64,000 nucleotides of DNA from Patescibacteria group bacterium (GTDB lineage Bacteria; Patescibacteriota; Microgenomatia; UBA1406; GWC2-37-13). The position numbers and the translations under genes are program-made. This document shows positions 26,289 to 34,466 of the stretch, piece by piece (position 1 is the stretch's first letter; each line of letters begins with the position of its first letter). Below the pieces are notes generated by a model. That model worked only from the letters and a program-made list of their open reading frames with translations. It searched no databases and was not told the DNA's origin. The stretch is from positions 270,155-334,154 of the forward strand of contig JANWUX010000001.1 of assembly GCA_025057905.1 (NCBI GenBank), read 5' to 3'.

Positions 26289-28475
26289 ATGGAATGGCTT
26301 GTTGTTGCTGTTTCTTGGTATCTCTATCTTCTTTTAATTGGTCTTTTATTCTTTCCTCTCACCTCGATGATCTTTCGACGTTTTTCTTTCGACATGGGTT
26401 ATCCTTTTGCCAAAACCATAGGCATTCTTTTAACTTCTTATCTTATTTATGTTCTATCTTCGCTTAAAATTCTTCCCTTTTCTCGAGTTAGTCTTTTTTT
26501 CATCATTGGTTTATTTTCAATCGCTAATTTTTTACTAATATTTCTTAAACGATTTTCACTAACTCAAAAAAATCTCTTCATCATCATTGGGGAGGAAATT
26601 TTTTTCCTAACATCATTTCTTTTCTGGACTTACATAAGAGGTCAAGAACCATCAATTCACTCCTTAGAAAAATTCATGGATTTTGGCTTCATAAACTCAA
26701 TTCTCAGAACTAACCATTTTCCGCCTTTAGACATGTGGTACTCATTTGAAAAAATAAACTATTATTACTTTGGCCATCTAACTGGCTCAATACTTATAAA
26801 ACTAACTAATGTCCTTCCTGCGGTTGGTTATAATCTAATTCTTTCCAGTCTTTTCGCTCTTGGAGTTACTCAATCATTTTCAATTGTTGCAAATGTCATA
26901 AAAGTACTCTCATCTAGGATAAAAATTTTTTCTCTAACCATCTTTGGCCTCTTGGGTGCTTTTTTAGTTAATCTGGGAGGAAATCTTCACACGATCTACA
27001 TCTTCACTGAGGGTTATCAAATCGGTGAGAATATTAAACCGCCACCGTTCTGGCAGATTCTTTCTGGGTTCAATCCCTCCAGTTACTTTTATCCAAACGC
27101 CACCCGATTCATTCCTTACACTATTCATGAGTTTCCTTCTTATTCTTATGTAGTGGCTGATCTTCATGCTCACGTATTTGATATTCCCTTTGTTTTGTTA
27201 ACGATCGCCCTCTTGTTTATGGCTATATTAAATCTCCCGTTTCGTTATCAGATCAGGTTGCTTATTTCAACTAGGAAAGTACCTTTCTCCTCTTTCGTGA
27301 GAAAAATCGATGGATCAGTGATTTTTTTTTCAACTATTCTTGGTTTTCTCGTTGCCGTTCATTACATGACTAATGCTTCTGATGGCCCTATTTATTTTCT
27401 TCTTTCGTTAATTATCTTTTTGATTATTTATGGACTTAGCACTAAATTTTTTGTTTTCTTTACTATTTTCTCTCTTTCCTTTCTCCTCTTTTCTTATCCT
27501 TTTTCCTCTCATTTTTCTCCATTTATTTCTGGTATTGGCGTTAACTGTCCACCAGATTTTCTTGCTAGATTAGAGAGACTTGGACCACTAATCTTTGAGG
27601 TTGATAAGTGCCAAGTTTCACCTCTATGGATGCTTTTCGTTATCTGGGGATTTTTTTGGATTAGTTTTTTTCTATTTCTTCTTTCTTTAAAAAGCGTAGA
27701 GATTAAAAACAAATCTTCAAAAAAAATCATTAACTTCCTAATTGTGATTTTTTCCTTTGGTAATTTATTAATTTTTATCCCGGAATTTTTTTATGTGAAA
27801 GATATTTATCCGAATCATTTTCGAGCAAATACGATGTTCAAACTTGGGTATCAGGCCTTCATTCTGATGAGTTTGGCAAGTTCAATTGTTTTTTTCTTTC
27901 TTAAACACCAAAAAAATCGCCTTCTCTCATCCGTTTATGTCTTATTTCTGTTTTTTGTGGCCATCTACCCATTATTTGCCATTCCTTCATACTACGGAGA
28001 TTTAAACAAAACACCCCAACTTGATGGCTCAGTTTTCTTGAAGAAACTTTACGCTGAAGATAAAGAAATCATTGACTGGTTAAATAAAAATGTTCAAGGC
28101 CAACCGTTGGTTCTTGAAGCTCAAGGAGATTCATACACCGATTATCAGCGAATCTCGGCTCACACTGGCTTGCCAACGATCGCCGGCTGGTTTGTCCATC
28201 AGTGGCTTTGGCGAGGTAGTCCAGATTTTGTCAATAAGAGAATTCCCGACATAGTCAGTATTTACCAATCACCAGACATTGATCTAACAAAAAAACTTCT
28301 AAAAAAATACCAAGTGACCTACGTCATTATCTCCTCTCTCGAACGAAAAAGATATCCAAATCTAAATGAAGAAAAATTCAGGATTATCGGAAATTTAGTC
28401 TTTCAGTCAAAAAATAAACTTGGGACTATTTACAAAGTTAAACAAACTCATCTATCAAGTCAAACAAGAAACTGA
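26289..28475 (+). CDS. DUF2298 polytopic membrane protein (Chlor_Arch_YYY family)
   Basis: 728 aa with about 14 or more hydrophobic segments. The first luminal/extracellular loop has the family hallmarks 'DMWYSFEKINYYYFGHLTGS' and 'SYSYVVADLHAHVFDIPF', and a soluble C-terminal part (about 600-728) has 'TAGWFVHQWLWRG'-like and 'YVIISSLERKRYPN' strands. These motifs identify DUF2298 proteins, known from Chloroflexi, archaea and CPR; they resemble GT-C type polyprenyl-linked glycosyltransferases, but function is unproven. It is followed by a hairpin/T-tract, suggesting a single-gene transcript. Confidence 0.8.
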   Translation: MEWLVVAVSWYLYLLLIGLLFFPLTSMIFRRFSFDMGYPFAKTIGILLTSYLIYVLSSLKILPFSRVSLFFIIGLFSIANFLLIFLKRFSLTQKNLFIIIGEEIFFLTSFLFWTYIRGQEPSIHSLEKFMDFGFINSILRTNHFPPLDMWYSFEKINYYYFGHLTGSILIKLTNVLPAVGYNLILSSLFALGVTQSFSIVANVIKVLSSRIKIFSLTIFGLLGAFLVNLGGNLHTIYIFTEGYQIGENIKPPPFWQILSGFNPSSYFYPNATRFIPYTIHEFPSYSYVVADLHAHVFDIPFVLLTIALLFMAILNLPFRYQIRLLISTRKVPFSSFVRKIDGSVIFFSTILGFLVAVHYMTNASDGPIYFLLSLIIFLIIYGLSTKFFVFFTIFSLSFLLFSYPFSSHFSPFISGIGVNCPPDFLARLERLGPLIFEVDKCQVSPLWMLFVIWGFFWISFFLFLLSLKSVEIKNKSSKKIINFLIVIFSFGNLLIFIPEFFYVKDIYPNHFRANTMFKLGYQAFILMSLASSIVFFFLKHQKNRLLSSVYVLFLFFVAIYPLFAIPSYYGDLNKTPQLDGSVFLKKLYAEDKEIIDWLNKNVQGQPLVLEAQGDSYTDYQRISAHTGLPTIAGWFVHQWLWRGSPDFVNKRIPDIVSIYQSPDIDLTKKLLKKYQVTYVIISSLERKRYPNLNEEKFRIIGNLVFQSKNKLGTIYKVKQTHLSSQTRN

Positions 28476-28482
28476 AAGATAT

Positions 28483-28573
28483 TTGACAACGGAAAAAAAA
28501 TTTGCTACCCTTGAATTTAGGGGCATTACTACTCGTCGAATAAACCCACTCGAGCGGTAGTGATGCTCTTTTT
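28483..28573 (+). terminator. Promoter-like boxes plus hairpin and T-tract: terminator or short RNA
   Basis: After the DUF2298 stop, TTGACA (28483-28488) and TACCCT (28506-28511) stand 17 bp apart. About 20 nt further, GCATTACTAC pairs with GTAGTGATGC (about 28532-28567, one G-U pair) and is followed by TCTTTTTTT. Read simply, this is the rho-independent terminator of the upstream gene; if the promoter is used, it would yield an independent RNA of about 55-60 nt made almost entirely of this hairpin. Confidence 0.55.
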
Positions 28574-28729
28574 TTATATCCGATAAAGAGTTAGAGGAAT
28601 TCTTAATTTCTTCTTTCTTATCTTCTCAAACTGATTAGCTGTGAAAGATATAAACTCTTCCCTACGGTTTAACTGAGTTTTTCTGGCCTCTAGAAACTTT
28701 TTTTTTAAAAAAATTAAAAGATCAATCAT
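28574..28729 (-). CDS. Small basic protein, 51 aa, unknown (absent from ORF track)
   Basis: The minus strand encodes 'MIDLLIFLKKKFLEARKTQL' continuing to 'KKLRIPLTLYRI', 51 aa, rich in Lys/Arg, with an amphipathic helical middle. It has its own near-perfect promoter (TTGACA, 17 bp, TATTAT) and the ATG lies 11 nt after the -10. The strong, correctly spaced promoter and lack of stops support a real gene. I do not recognise a named family. Its stop abuts the hairpin at 28532-28567. Confidence 0.6.
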   Translation of the reverse strand: MIDLLIFLKKKFLEARKTQLNRREEFISFTANQFEKIRKKKLRIPLTLYRI

Positions 28730-28740
28730 AAGGTAAATGA

Positions 28741-28769
28741 ATAATAGACAAAAAGATATGATTTGTCAA
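28741..28769 (-). promoter_or_regulatory. Near-consensus promoter for the 51-aa gene
   Basis: On the minus strand TTGACA (28769-28764) and TATTAT (28746-28741) are separated by 17 bp. The predicted start is about 5 nt before the ATG at 28729, so the leader would be almost absent. Confidence 0.7.
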
Positions 28770-28790
28770 GACCTATAATTTTTTTTTTAT

Positions 28791-28814
28791 ATTCTATAAG
28801 ATATCCTATAGAAT
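28791..28814. repeat. Perfect inverted repeat, operator-like
   Basis: ATTCTATA-AGATATCC-TATAGAAT: two perfect 8-bp arms around an 8-bp centre. It lies just upstream of the -35 of the 51-aa gene (minus strand) and about 100 bp before the EEP gene (plus strand). A T-tract on one side would also allow a weak AT-rich terminator, but the arms have little GC. A transcription-factor site is possible. Confidence 0.4.
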
Positions 28815-28917
28815 AAAAAGTTTAATTTAGGTATTCATATCAATCTTTATGTAATTATCCAAATAGTGTGGATAACTTAAAGGTTTTTTTTAGATTGGTT
28901 AGTTATATAATTAAGAA

Positions 28918-29700
28918 ATGGCTTTGTCTGTTCTCACTTTTAATACTTTTTTTAATCGTGGATTTTTTGAGGTTGAAAAAGTGATCGATAAATTCAACCC
29001 TGATATTCTCTGTCTGCAAGAATTTTTGATTGATGAAAAAAACATAAAGAAAATTGAGGCAAAGAATTACTCTTTAGCTGATTACCACAATTCATTTATT
29101 AAAAGTGGAAGAATTTATGGTGTTATCACTTTTTATAAAAAAAATAGACTTAGACTAAAGGCAACTGAGTTCGTTGAACCAAAAAACAATCCTAGTGAAT
29201 ATCTTTTTAATCTCATTAAAATATTTTTTAAGAACAAAAACCAACCAAAGACAATTCTAAAAACGACTCTCATAGAAAAAGAAACCAAAAAAGAAGTTGA
29301 TATTTACAATCTTCACCTTTTTATTGTTGGTTCAAATCTAGCCAGAGTCTCAACCTTAAAAAAAATCATCAAAGAAAAAAGCCAAAAGAATAAGAGAGTT
29401 ATTATTTGTGGAGACTTTAATTACTACCCAATCCAAAGAAAGAAACTTGAGGTTATGATGAATGATTTTAATTTTAAAGAAGCGACAAAAAATATTTCTC
29501 AAACTATCAACCCTAACAAAAAAGGAGCTATGAAAGAGTACTCATTTCTTCAGAAGTTGTTCTTTCCTATCTTTAAACTCTTTGAAAAAACTCTTAAAAT
29601 TGATTATGTTTTTTATAAAAACTTAACTCACATAAAAACTCTCAGAATAGAAAATCACTTTTCTGATCATTACCCAATTATTTCTTTTTTCAAGATATAA
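28918..29700 (+). CDS. Endonuclease/exonuclease/phosphatase (EEP) family protein
   Basis: 260 aa. The EEP metal-dependent hydrolase fold is shown by 'SVLTFNTFF' (Asn), 'DILCLQEF' (catalytic Glu), 'VIICGDFNYYP' (Asp and Asn), and 'IDYVFYKN' with 'ENHFSDHYPIISF' (C-terminal Asp-His). Members cleave phosphodiester or phosphate-ester bonds in nucleic acids, inositides or other substrates; which one applies here is not visible. No signal peptide. A TATAAT box ends 6 nt before the ATG, predicting a leaderless mRNA. The end overlaps the convergent glycosyltransferase by 11 bp. Confidence 0.82.
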   Translation: MALSVLTFNTFFNRGFFEVEKVIDKFNPDILCLQEFLIDEKNIKKIEAKNYSLADYHNSFIKSGRIYGVITFYKKNRLRLKATEFVEPKNNPSEYLFNLIKIFFKNKNQPKTILKTTLIEKETKKEVDIYNLHLFIVGSNLARVSTLKKIIKEKSQKNKRVIICGDFNYYPIQRKKLEVMMNDFNFKEATKNISQTINPNKKGAMKEYSFLQKLFFPIFKLFEKTLKIDYVFYKNLTHIKTLRIENHFSDHYPIISFFKI

Positions 29701-30517
29701 GTGATAAAATTTTTCTTAAGGTTTTCTTTATTTGGCTTAAGAAAAGGAAATTCTTTATTTGATTATATCCACTTTTTTTATTGTAGTACTGCCCTCCCAT
29801 CTCATATTCAAAGATTTTTTCATTAATTTCTTGATTAAGAAAGAGTCTTCTAGTAGTGGCAATTAAATATTTATAGAAAAAACTTATTTTTCCTTCCTTA
29901 CGCATTCTTCTGAGAGAAAAAACGACTTTCGGATTTTTTATGAACTTTACTCTTACCCCATAATCATTAACCCTGTTAACAAATTCATGATCTTCCGAGA
30001 TAAAAACATCTTCATTGAAACCTCCAACTAAATTAAAAAAACTTCTTTCAACAATCATCGTCCCTCCCAAAGAGAATTTCTTGGGAAGCACTTGAGAAAA
30101 CTCAACTAGGATGTTGACTAGATCAAAAAGTGGTTTGTAATTGGATTCTGTTTTTTCTGGTTTAAGGTAAGGAATGAAAACTAATCCCTTGGTTTTTTTA
30201 ATTTGTTTTTCTAGTCTTTCCAAAAATAAAGGAGGTATTCGGTTATCGGCATCAAGAAAAATTAAATAATCACCCTTTGCTTTCTTGGCTCCATAGTTTC
30301 TTTGGGAGGAAACATGTCTTTTCTTTATTTGAAAAAAATGAATTTGAGATAGTTTTTTTTTGTAATCTTTGATTATCTCATGAGTTTTATCAGAAGAAAA
30401 AGCATCAATTATCAAAACCTCAAAAGGTTTTGGATATTTTTCTCTCAGAATATCATTCAAAAGATGAGGTAAAAATCTCTCTTCATTCAAAGTGGGAATA
30501 ATGATTGAGAAAAACAT
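29690..30517 (-). CDS. Family 2 glycosyltransferase
   Basis: 275 aa, GT-A fold: 'FSIIIPTLNEERFLPHLL' at the N-terminus, 'EVLIIDAFSSDKTHEII', the metal-binding 'LIFLDADNRIP', and an acidic 'ISEDHEFVNRV' acceptor-site motif. A hydrophobic segment is absent, so it is a cytoplasmic or membrane-associated enzyme. Sugar donor and acceptor are unknown. It is divergent from another GT2 gene 38 bp away. Confidence 0.85.
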   Translation of the reverse strand: MFFSIIIPTLNEERFLPHLLNDILREKYPKPFEVLIIDAFSSDKTHEIIKDYKKKLSQIHFFQIKKRHVSSQRNYGAKKAKGDYLIFLDADNRIPPLFLERLEKQIKKTKGLVFIPYLKPEKTESNYKPLFDLVNILVEFSQVLPKKFSLGGTMIVERSFFNLVGGFNEDVFISEDHEFVNRVNDYGVRVKFIKNPKVVFSLRRMRKEGKISFFYKYLIATTRRLFLNQEINEKIFEYEMGGQYYNKKSGYNQIKNFLFLSQIKKTLRKILSLIS

Positions 30518-30542
30518 TTTTTTGCTTAGAGTGTGAGTAAAT

Positions 30543-30548
30543 TATAAT
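30543..30548 (+). promoter_or_regulatory. -10 element between divergent glycosyltransferase genes
   Basis: TATAAT at 30543-30548 ends 7 nt before the ATG at 30556. It is part of the symmetrical ATTATAAT, so the minus strand also carries TATAAT towards the gene at 30517. TTGCTT upstream may be a weak -35 for the plus strand. Confidence 0.5.
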
Positions 30549-30555
30549 AGACAAA

Positions 30556-31284
30556 ATGACTGTCTCTGTGATTGTTCCGGTTTATAACGAAGAAAAATAC
30601 ATCGATAAGGCTCTAAAAAGTATTCTTAATCAACTAGATAAGCCAGATGAGGTTATTGTCGTGGATAATAATTCAACCGACAAAAGCATCGCCATTGCTA
30701 AACAATATCAAAAAAGGCTTCCCCTAAGAATTATTGAAGAGAAAAATCAAGGAATATGCCAGGCAAGACATCGAGGTTTCAATGAGGCAAAAGGTGATAT
30801 CTTAATAAAACTTGATGCTGATGCGATAATAGAAAAAGATTGGATAAAAAAAGCAAAAGAGATCTTTTTTAAATTTCAAAATGTTGTCGGTTACTCAAGT
30901 AAATTTTTATTTTACGACCTTAGATTATTAAAAAAAACAAGTCTTCCATCGTCTGCTTACCAATCTTTTTTCAAATTGTTCTTTAGACATTACATTCTCA
31001 TTGGCCCTTGCTTTGCTATTCGAAAATCTGTCTGGGATATAGTTAAGAATAAAGTTTGTCTAGATAGTAAAAAAATTCATGAAGACATTGACTTGTCCTT
31101 TCACATCATAAAATATGGCAAAATTTATCTTGATAAAACATCTCTCGTTTACATCTCAGGCAGAAGAGAGAAGACTAATCCCTACTCCTTTTTTGTCGAA
31201 TATCCAATTATGCTAGTAAGGACAATTATTCTTCATAAATTTCAAATAAGCACGATAAAAAAATCTAATCATAACTTTATCTAA
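30556..31284 (+). CDS. Family 2 glycosyltransferase
   Basis: 242 aa, GT-A fold: 'SVIVPVYNEEKYIDKAL', 'DEVIVVDNNSTDKSIAIAK', 'NQGICQARHRGFNEAKGD', the DxD motif in 'LIKLDADAIIEKDW', and 'HEDIDLSFHIIKYG' as the acidic acceptor-site motif. Predicted to transfer a sugar in surface polysaccharide or glycolipid synthesis; specificity unknown. The 3' end overlaps the convergent DNA ligase by 8 bp. Confidence 0.87.
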   Translation: MTVSVIVPVYNEEKYIDKALKSILNQLDKPDEVIVVDNNSTDKSIAIAKQYQKRLPLRIIEEKNQGICQARHRGFNEAKGDILIKLDADAIIEKDWIKKAKEIFFKFQNVVGYSSKFLFYDLRLLKKTSLPSSAYQSFFKLFFRHYILIGPCFAIRKSVWDIVKNKVCLDSKKIHEDIDLSFHIIKYGKIYLDKTSLVYISGRREKTNPYSFFVEYPIMLVRTIILHKFQISTIKKSNHNFI

Positions 31285-33025
31285 ATATCTTTAGGATTTC
31301 TTCTTTTTTAGTGGTCTCGGTGAATTTTTTATCCTCGCGAAATCTCTCTAACCGAGGAAAACGCAAAGCCAGTCCAGCAGTATGAATTGGTGACTTGGTG
31401 ACACCATCGGATCTAATTTCAACGACTATTTTTGGTTCAATCCAAAAGTCACAGCTCATCTCCTCACTCACCAGATAATTTTTTGGTTTTTTTTCTAGAT
31501 GATGTTTCGAGAGTTTATCCTTAAGGTTTCGCCACTCGTCATCACTTAAACCTGTGCCTATCTTAGCAAGAGTCAAAAACTGATCACTTTTTTCGTCGTA
31601 TATACCAACTAAAAAAGCACCAATTCCAAAATCTGATCGTTTTCCTTTACCTAGATCATAGCCAAGAATGACACAATCGACGGTATCGATAGCTTTTTGG
31701 GAATAACTCTTTTTGTATTTTATCCAATTCCATTCTCTAGAACCTGGTTTGTAAACACCCATTATCTTTTTTGCCATGAGCCCCTCAAGATTTTTTTTAA
31801 TCGCTGAGTCAAAAAAATTATCAATCTCTTCTTCGCTTCTGGCAATTCCCTTTGTTGTCACTAAGACTATATCTCTCTGAGGATCATTGGAAGTGATTAT
31901 TGATTTTTCAAGTTCTTTTCTTCTTTCAATGAATGACCGATCTAAAAAACTGAGATGATTCTTATAAAGCAACTCGAAGACGAACAATCGAAGAGGAATT
32001 TTCATTGATACCTCGGCGATTCCATATTTCCTTTTTCTTTGAACCGTTTCTTGGAAAGGCAAGAATCTTTTTAGATCTGGATCATAACCAACTGCCTCAC
32101 CTTCAAAAATTAATTCTTGAGCGCTAATTTGTTTTTTTATTGCTTCAATGAGATCAGGAAACATAAAAGTCACCTCTTCGAGACTTCTTGAGAAAATCTT
32201 GATCTTTTTGTCAGAATCATTGCTTGTTTGACTTGTTTTTTGGTAGTGAATTTGAAGTCTAAAACCATCAAATTTAGGTTCAACAACACACTCACCAATC
32301 TTGTCGATAATCTCTTTGGCCGAAGAAAGTCTTTCTGCTTTCATCATGATAATCGGAATAAACAATTTTGGCTTTATGTTCATAATCGAATCCAAATCTT
32401 TTTTTTTGGCGAGTTTCCCTAAGTAACCAAGATTAGGCCTAACATGATATGCCTTTTCAACCGATTCCCTTAAGCTTTTATCGCCACAAATTAACCATGA
32501 AAAGGCGTCAAGAATTGTCATCTCTGAAAAACCCATTCTGAAGTTGCCTGTCGGAATTCTCACTAAAAAACGAGCTGATAGGGGATCGGACTCTCTAATC
32601 ATTTCAGAGAGAAGATTAATTTTCTCCTCTTGACTTCCCTCTCCTTTCAAAGATGCTATTCTGTAAAAATTTTTGTAAACCTCAGTGATTGTTTGAACAT
32701 TCTCATAAAATGGTCGATGCTGATGCTGAGTCTTCAGTTTTTCCACTGTTTCACCTAGATCACCTGTCTTTTTATATTCCTGATCAAGGTAATCTTTTTT
32801 GACATTTAAAGCCTTGATTGTCGCTTTGAAAACTAACTTTTCTGAAACACCAAACTCAAGCGACTCATATTCAGGAACAACTCTCCCTTGAAGAAGATAG
32901 ACTACTTTATCAATCTCTTCTTCAGACAAACGCGCAAAAAGCTCAGTGAGAAGACTAGTAATTTTTAGTCTTGAAGAAGTTTTGGTTATTTGATCAAGAT
33001 ATTTCGCTAATTCAGAAAAATTCAT
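31277..33025 (-). CDS. lig: ATP-dependent DNA ligase (archaeal/eukaryal LigI type)
   Basis: 582 aa. An N-terminal DNA-binding domain (about 1-215) is followed by the nucleotidyltransferase core with adenylation motif I 'VEPKFDGFRLQIHYQ' (Lys-x-Asp-Gly), 'IFEGEAVGYDPDLKRFLPFQ' (motif III region), 'EGLMAKKIMGVYKPGSREWN', 'WIKYKKSY' (motif V) and an OB-fold domain with 'DFWIEPKIVVEI' and 'GLALRFPRL'. It seals nicks using ATP. The replicative ligase of most bacteria is the NAD-dependent LigA; the length and domain order here are those of archaeal Dnl1. Whether LigA also exists outside the window is unknown. Confidence 0.93.
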   Translation of the reverse strand: MNFSELAKYLDQITKTSSRLKITSLLTELFARLSEEEIDKVVYLLQGRVVPEYESLEFGVSEKLVFKATIKALNVKKDYLDQEYKKTGDLGETVEKLKTQHQHRPFYENVQTITEVYKNFYRIASLKGEGSQEEKINLLSEMIRESDPLSARFLVRIPTGNFRMGFSEMTILDAFSWLICGDKSLRESVEKAYHVRPNLGYLGKLAKKKDLDSIMNIKPKLFIPIIMMKAERLSSAKEIIDKIGECVVEPKFDGFRLQIHYQKTSQTSNDSDKKIKIFSRSLEEVTFMFPDLIEAIKKQISAQELIFEGEAVGYDPDLKRFLPFQETVQRKRKYGIAEVSMKIPLRLFVFELLYKNHLSFLDRSFIERRKELEKSIITSNDPQRDIVLVTTKGIARSEEEIDNFFDSAIKKNLEGLMAKKIMGVYKPGSREWNWIKYKKSYSQKAIDTVDCVILGYDLGKGKRSDFGIGAFLVGIYDEKSDQFLTLAKIGTGLSDDEWRNLKDKLSKHHLEKKPKNYLVSEEMSCDFWIEPKIVVEIRSDGVTKSPIHTAGLALRFPRLERFREDKKFTETTKKEEILKIFR

Positions 33026-33039
33026 AAATACCAGTTAAG

Positions 33040-34080
33040 TTATACCCTAACATATCTTGCAGATTTTGTGCTCCCAATCTTTTTAACCAAACCTTTTTTT
33101 ATCAACTCCTTTAGATCTCGAAGGATTGTGTCTTCAGAATAATCTGGAAATATCTCTCTAAAAGTTTGGTTTTGAATGTAACCAACTTCCTGGATATACT
33201 CAAGAAGTTTCATTTGTCTCTCAGTGAGAAATATCTGCTGACCACCAAATTTCTCCTTTAGATTTACATCCTTTGAGATCTTTAAGATTTTTTCCTTTAT
33301 CTTATTAAACTCAACTGCCGCACCAAAGGTAAAATACTCCAGCCAACTTGTTAGATCACCAGCTGAGGCTTTTTGAAGATTATGATAGTAAGAAGCTGCA
33401 TCCTTATCATAATATTCTTCCAGAGAAAAGAATCTTCTAATGTCGTAACCTCCTAAAAAAAGAATCAAGGTGGCTAAAACTCGTGCAACTCGACCATTAC
33501 CATCAACAAAAGGATGAATTCTGACAAGTTCGTGATGAGCTAAGCCGGCTTTGATAACCGGGTGAATATCGTTATTACCTTTATTTAACCAGTAAACAAA
33601 CTCTCTCATCAAAAATGGAACCTCAATTGGCGGAGGCGGCCGGAAGGTCACCTCACCCGTAAGTGAATTTCTTATCACAACTTGCTTTTGACGATATTCT
33701 CCTAGCTGATCTTCAGGTAAAATTTTATTAACAATTATTCGATGAAGCTTCTTAATTAGTTGCTCAGTGATTTTGTCAATTTTCTTTTTGGCTTCTTCAT
33801 CTATAAAATCAATCACCTTTCGATAATTAATGATCTCTTGAATATCTCGAGGTCGACCAATGACCTCTTTGCCAGCCAAGATATTTTTGGCATCGTCTTT
33901 CTCCAGAGGATTGCCTTCAAGATGAGTGCCATGATAAACGGAACGGATGATTGCGTCTTCTTTAAACTTTTTCTCCCATAAGGGTAATAGAGGTGAATGT
34001 TGAATGACTTCTTCCGCCGCCTCGATTTTGCTGATATTGACAAGAATTTTGTTTGTTATAGTATACTGCGGATTAAACAT
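33040..34080 (-). CDS. fic: Fic-domain protein (class II architecture) with C-terminal winged helix
   Basis: About 346 aa. 'MFNPQYTITNKILVNISKIE' is the normal N-terminus of this group, so the ATG at 34080 is preferred to the track start. 'GTHLEGNPL' sits where class II proteins have their inhibitory-helix motif. The Fic core has 'GEYRQKQVVIRNSLTGEVTF' and the catalytic 'HPFVDGNGRVARVL', complete. The C-terminal 65 residues form a winged-helix ('FLTERQMKLLEYIQ', 'DTILRDLKELIKKGLV'). Fic enzymes usually AMPylate target proteins; target unknown. No antitoxin is adjacent, and the self-inhibitory motif makes one unnecessary. Confidence 0.9.
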   Translation of the reverse strand: MFNPQYTITNKILVNISKIEAAEEVIQHSPLLPLWEKKFKEDAIIRSVYHGTHLEGNPLEKDDAKNILAGKEVIGRPRDIQEIINYRKVIDFIDEEAKKKIDKITEQLIKKLHRIIVNKILPEDQLGEYRQKQVVIRNSLTGEVTFRPPPPIEVPFLMREFVYWLNKGNNDIHPVIKAGLAHHELVRIHPFVDGNGRVARVLATLILFLGGYDIRRFFSLEEYYDKDAASYYHNLQKASAGDLTSWLEYFTFGAAVEFNKIKEKILKISKDVNLKEKFGGQQIFLTERQMKLLEYIQEVGYIQNQTFREIFPDYSEDTILRDLKELIKKGLVKKIGSTKSARYVRV

Positions 34081-34128
34081 CAAATTTATATTATAAAAAA
34101 TGAAATGAATTGTCCTCATATCTCTGGT

Positions 34129-34157
34129 TTGATATCCGAATGAATTTTTTTTATATT
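34129..34157 (+). promoter_or_regulatory. Promoter of the VirB2-like gene pair, leaderless geometry
   Basis: TTGATA (34129-34134) and TATATT (34152-34157) are 17 bp apart, and the ATG at 34164 follows the -10 by 6 nt, so the mRNA would start at or next to the start codon. Confidence 0.6.
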
Positions 34158-34163
34158 TAAGAT

Positions 34164-34457
34164 ATGGTTTACGGACTTTCAATTGATCCAACAACTTTTC
34201 CACCAGCAAGAATTTCTTCTATCTCAACTTTAGTCAATGTTTTTTTGCCACTATTGGTGACAGGCGCAGCTTTCTTATTTCTGGTGATGGCTTTTTACGG
34301 AGCTTTTTTATATCTGACAAACGGTGACAAGCCAGAGATCCTAAAAAAAGCGCAAGCAATCATAATCTACGCTTTTGTTGGTTTACTAATTGTTGTCTCA
34401 AGTTTTGTGCTCGTCAACATCATTAGTCGAATTTTAGGTGTCAGTAGATCAATATAA
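34164..34457 (+). CDS. VirB2/TrbC-like two-helix membrane protein
   Basis: 97 aa. Two hydrophobic segments (about residues 25-52 and 68-92) flank the loop 'NGDKPEILKKAQAIIIYAFV', the same plan as the proteins at 18205 and 34467. Such small two-helix proteins resemble VirB2/TrbC pilin subunits. It is followed 9 bp later by a paralogue, suggesting a two-subunit unit. No VirB4-like ATPase is nearby, so the role is open. Confidence 0.65.
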   Translation: MVYGLSIDPTTFPPARISSISTLVNVFLPLLVTGAAFLFLVMAFYGAFLYLTNGDKPEILKKAQAIIIYAFVGLLIVVSSFVLVNIISRILGVSRSI

Positions 34458-34466
34458 GAGAAAAAT

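Noticed and set aside
33040-34080. Fic gene plus a neighbour as a toxin-antitoxin pair
   Set aside because: The protein has its own inhibitory-type motif and a winged helix; no small antitoxin gene is adjacent on the same strand.
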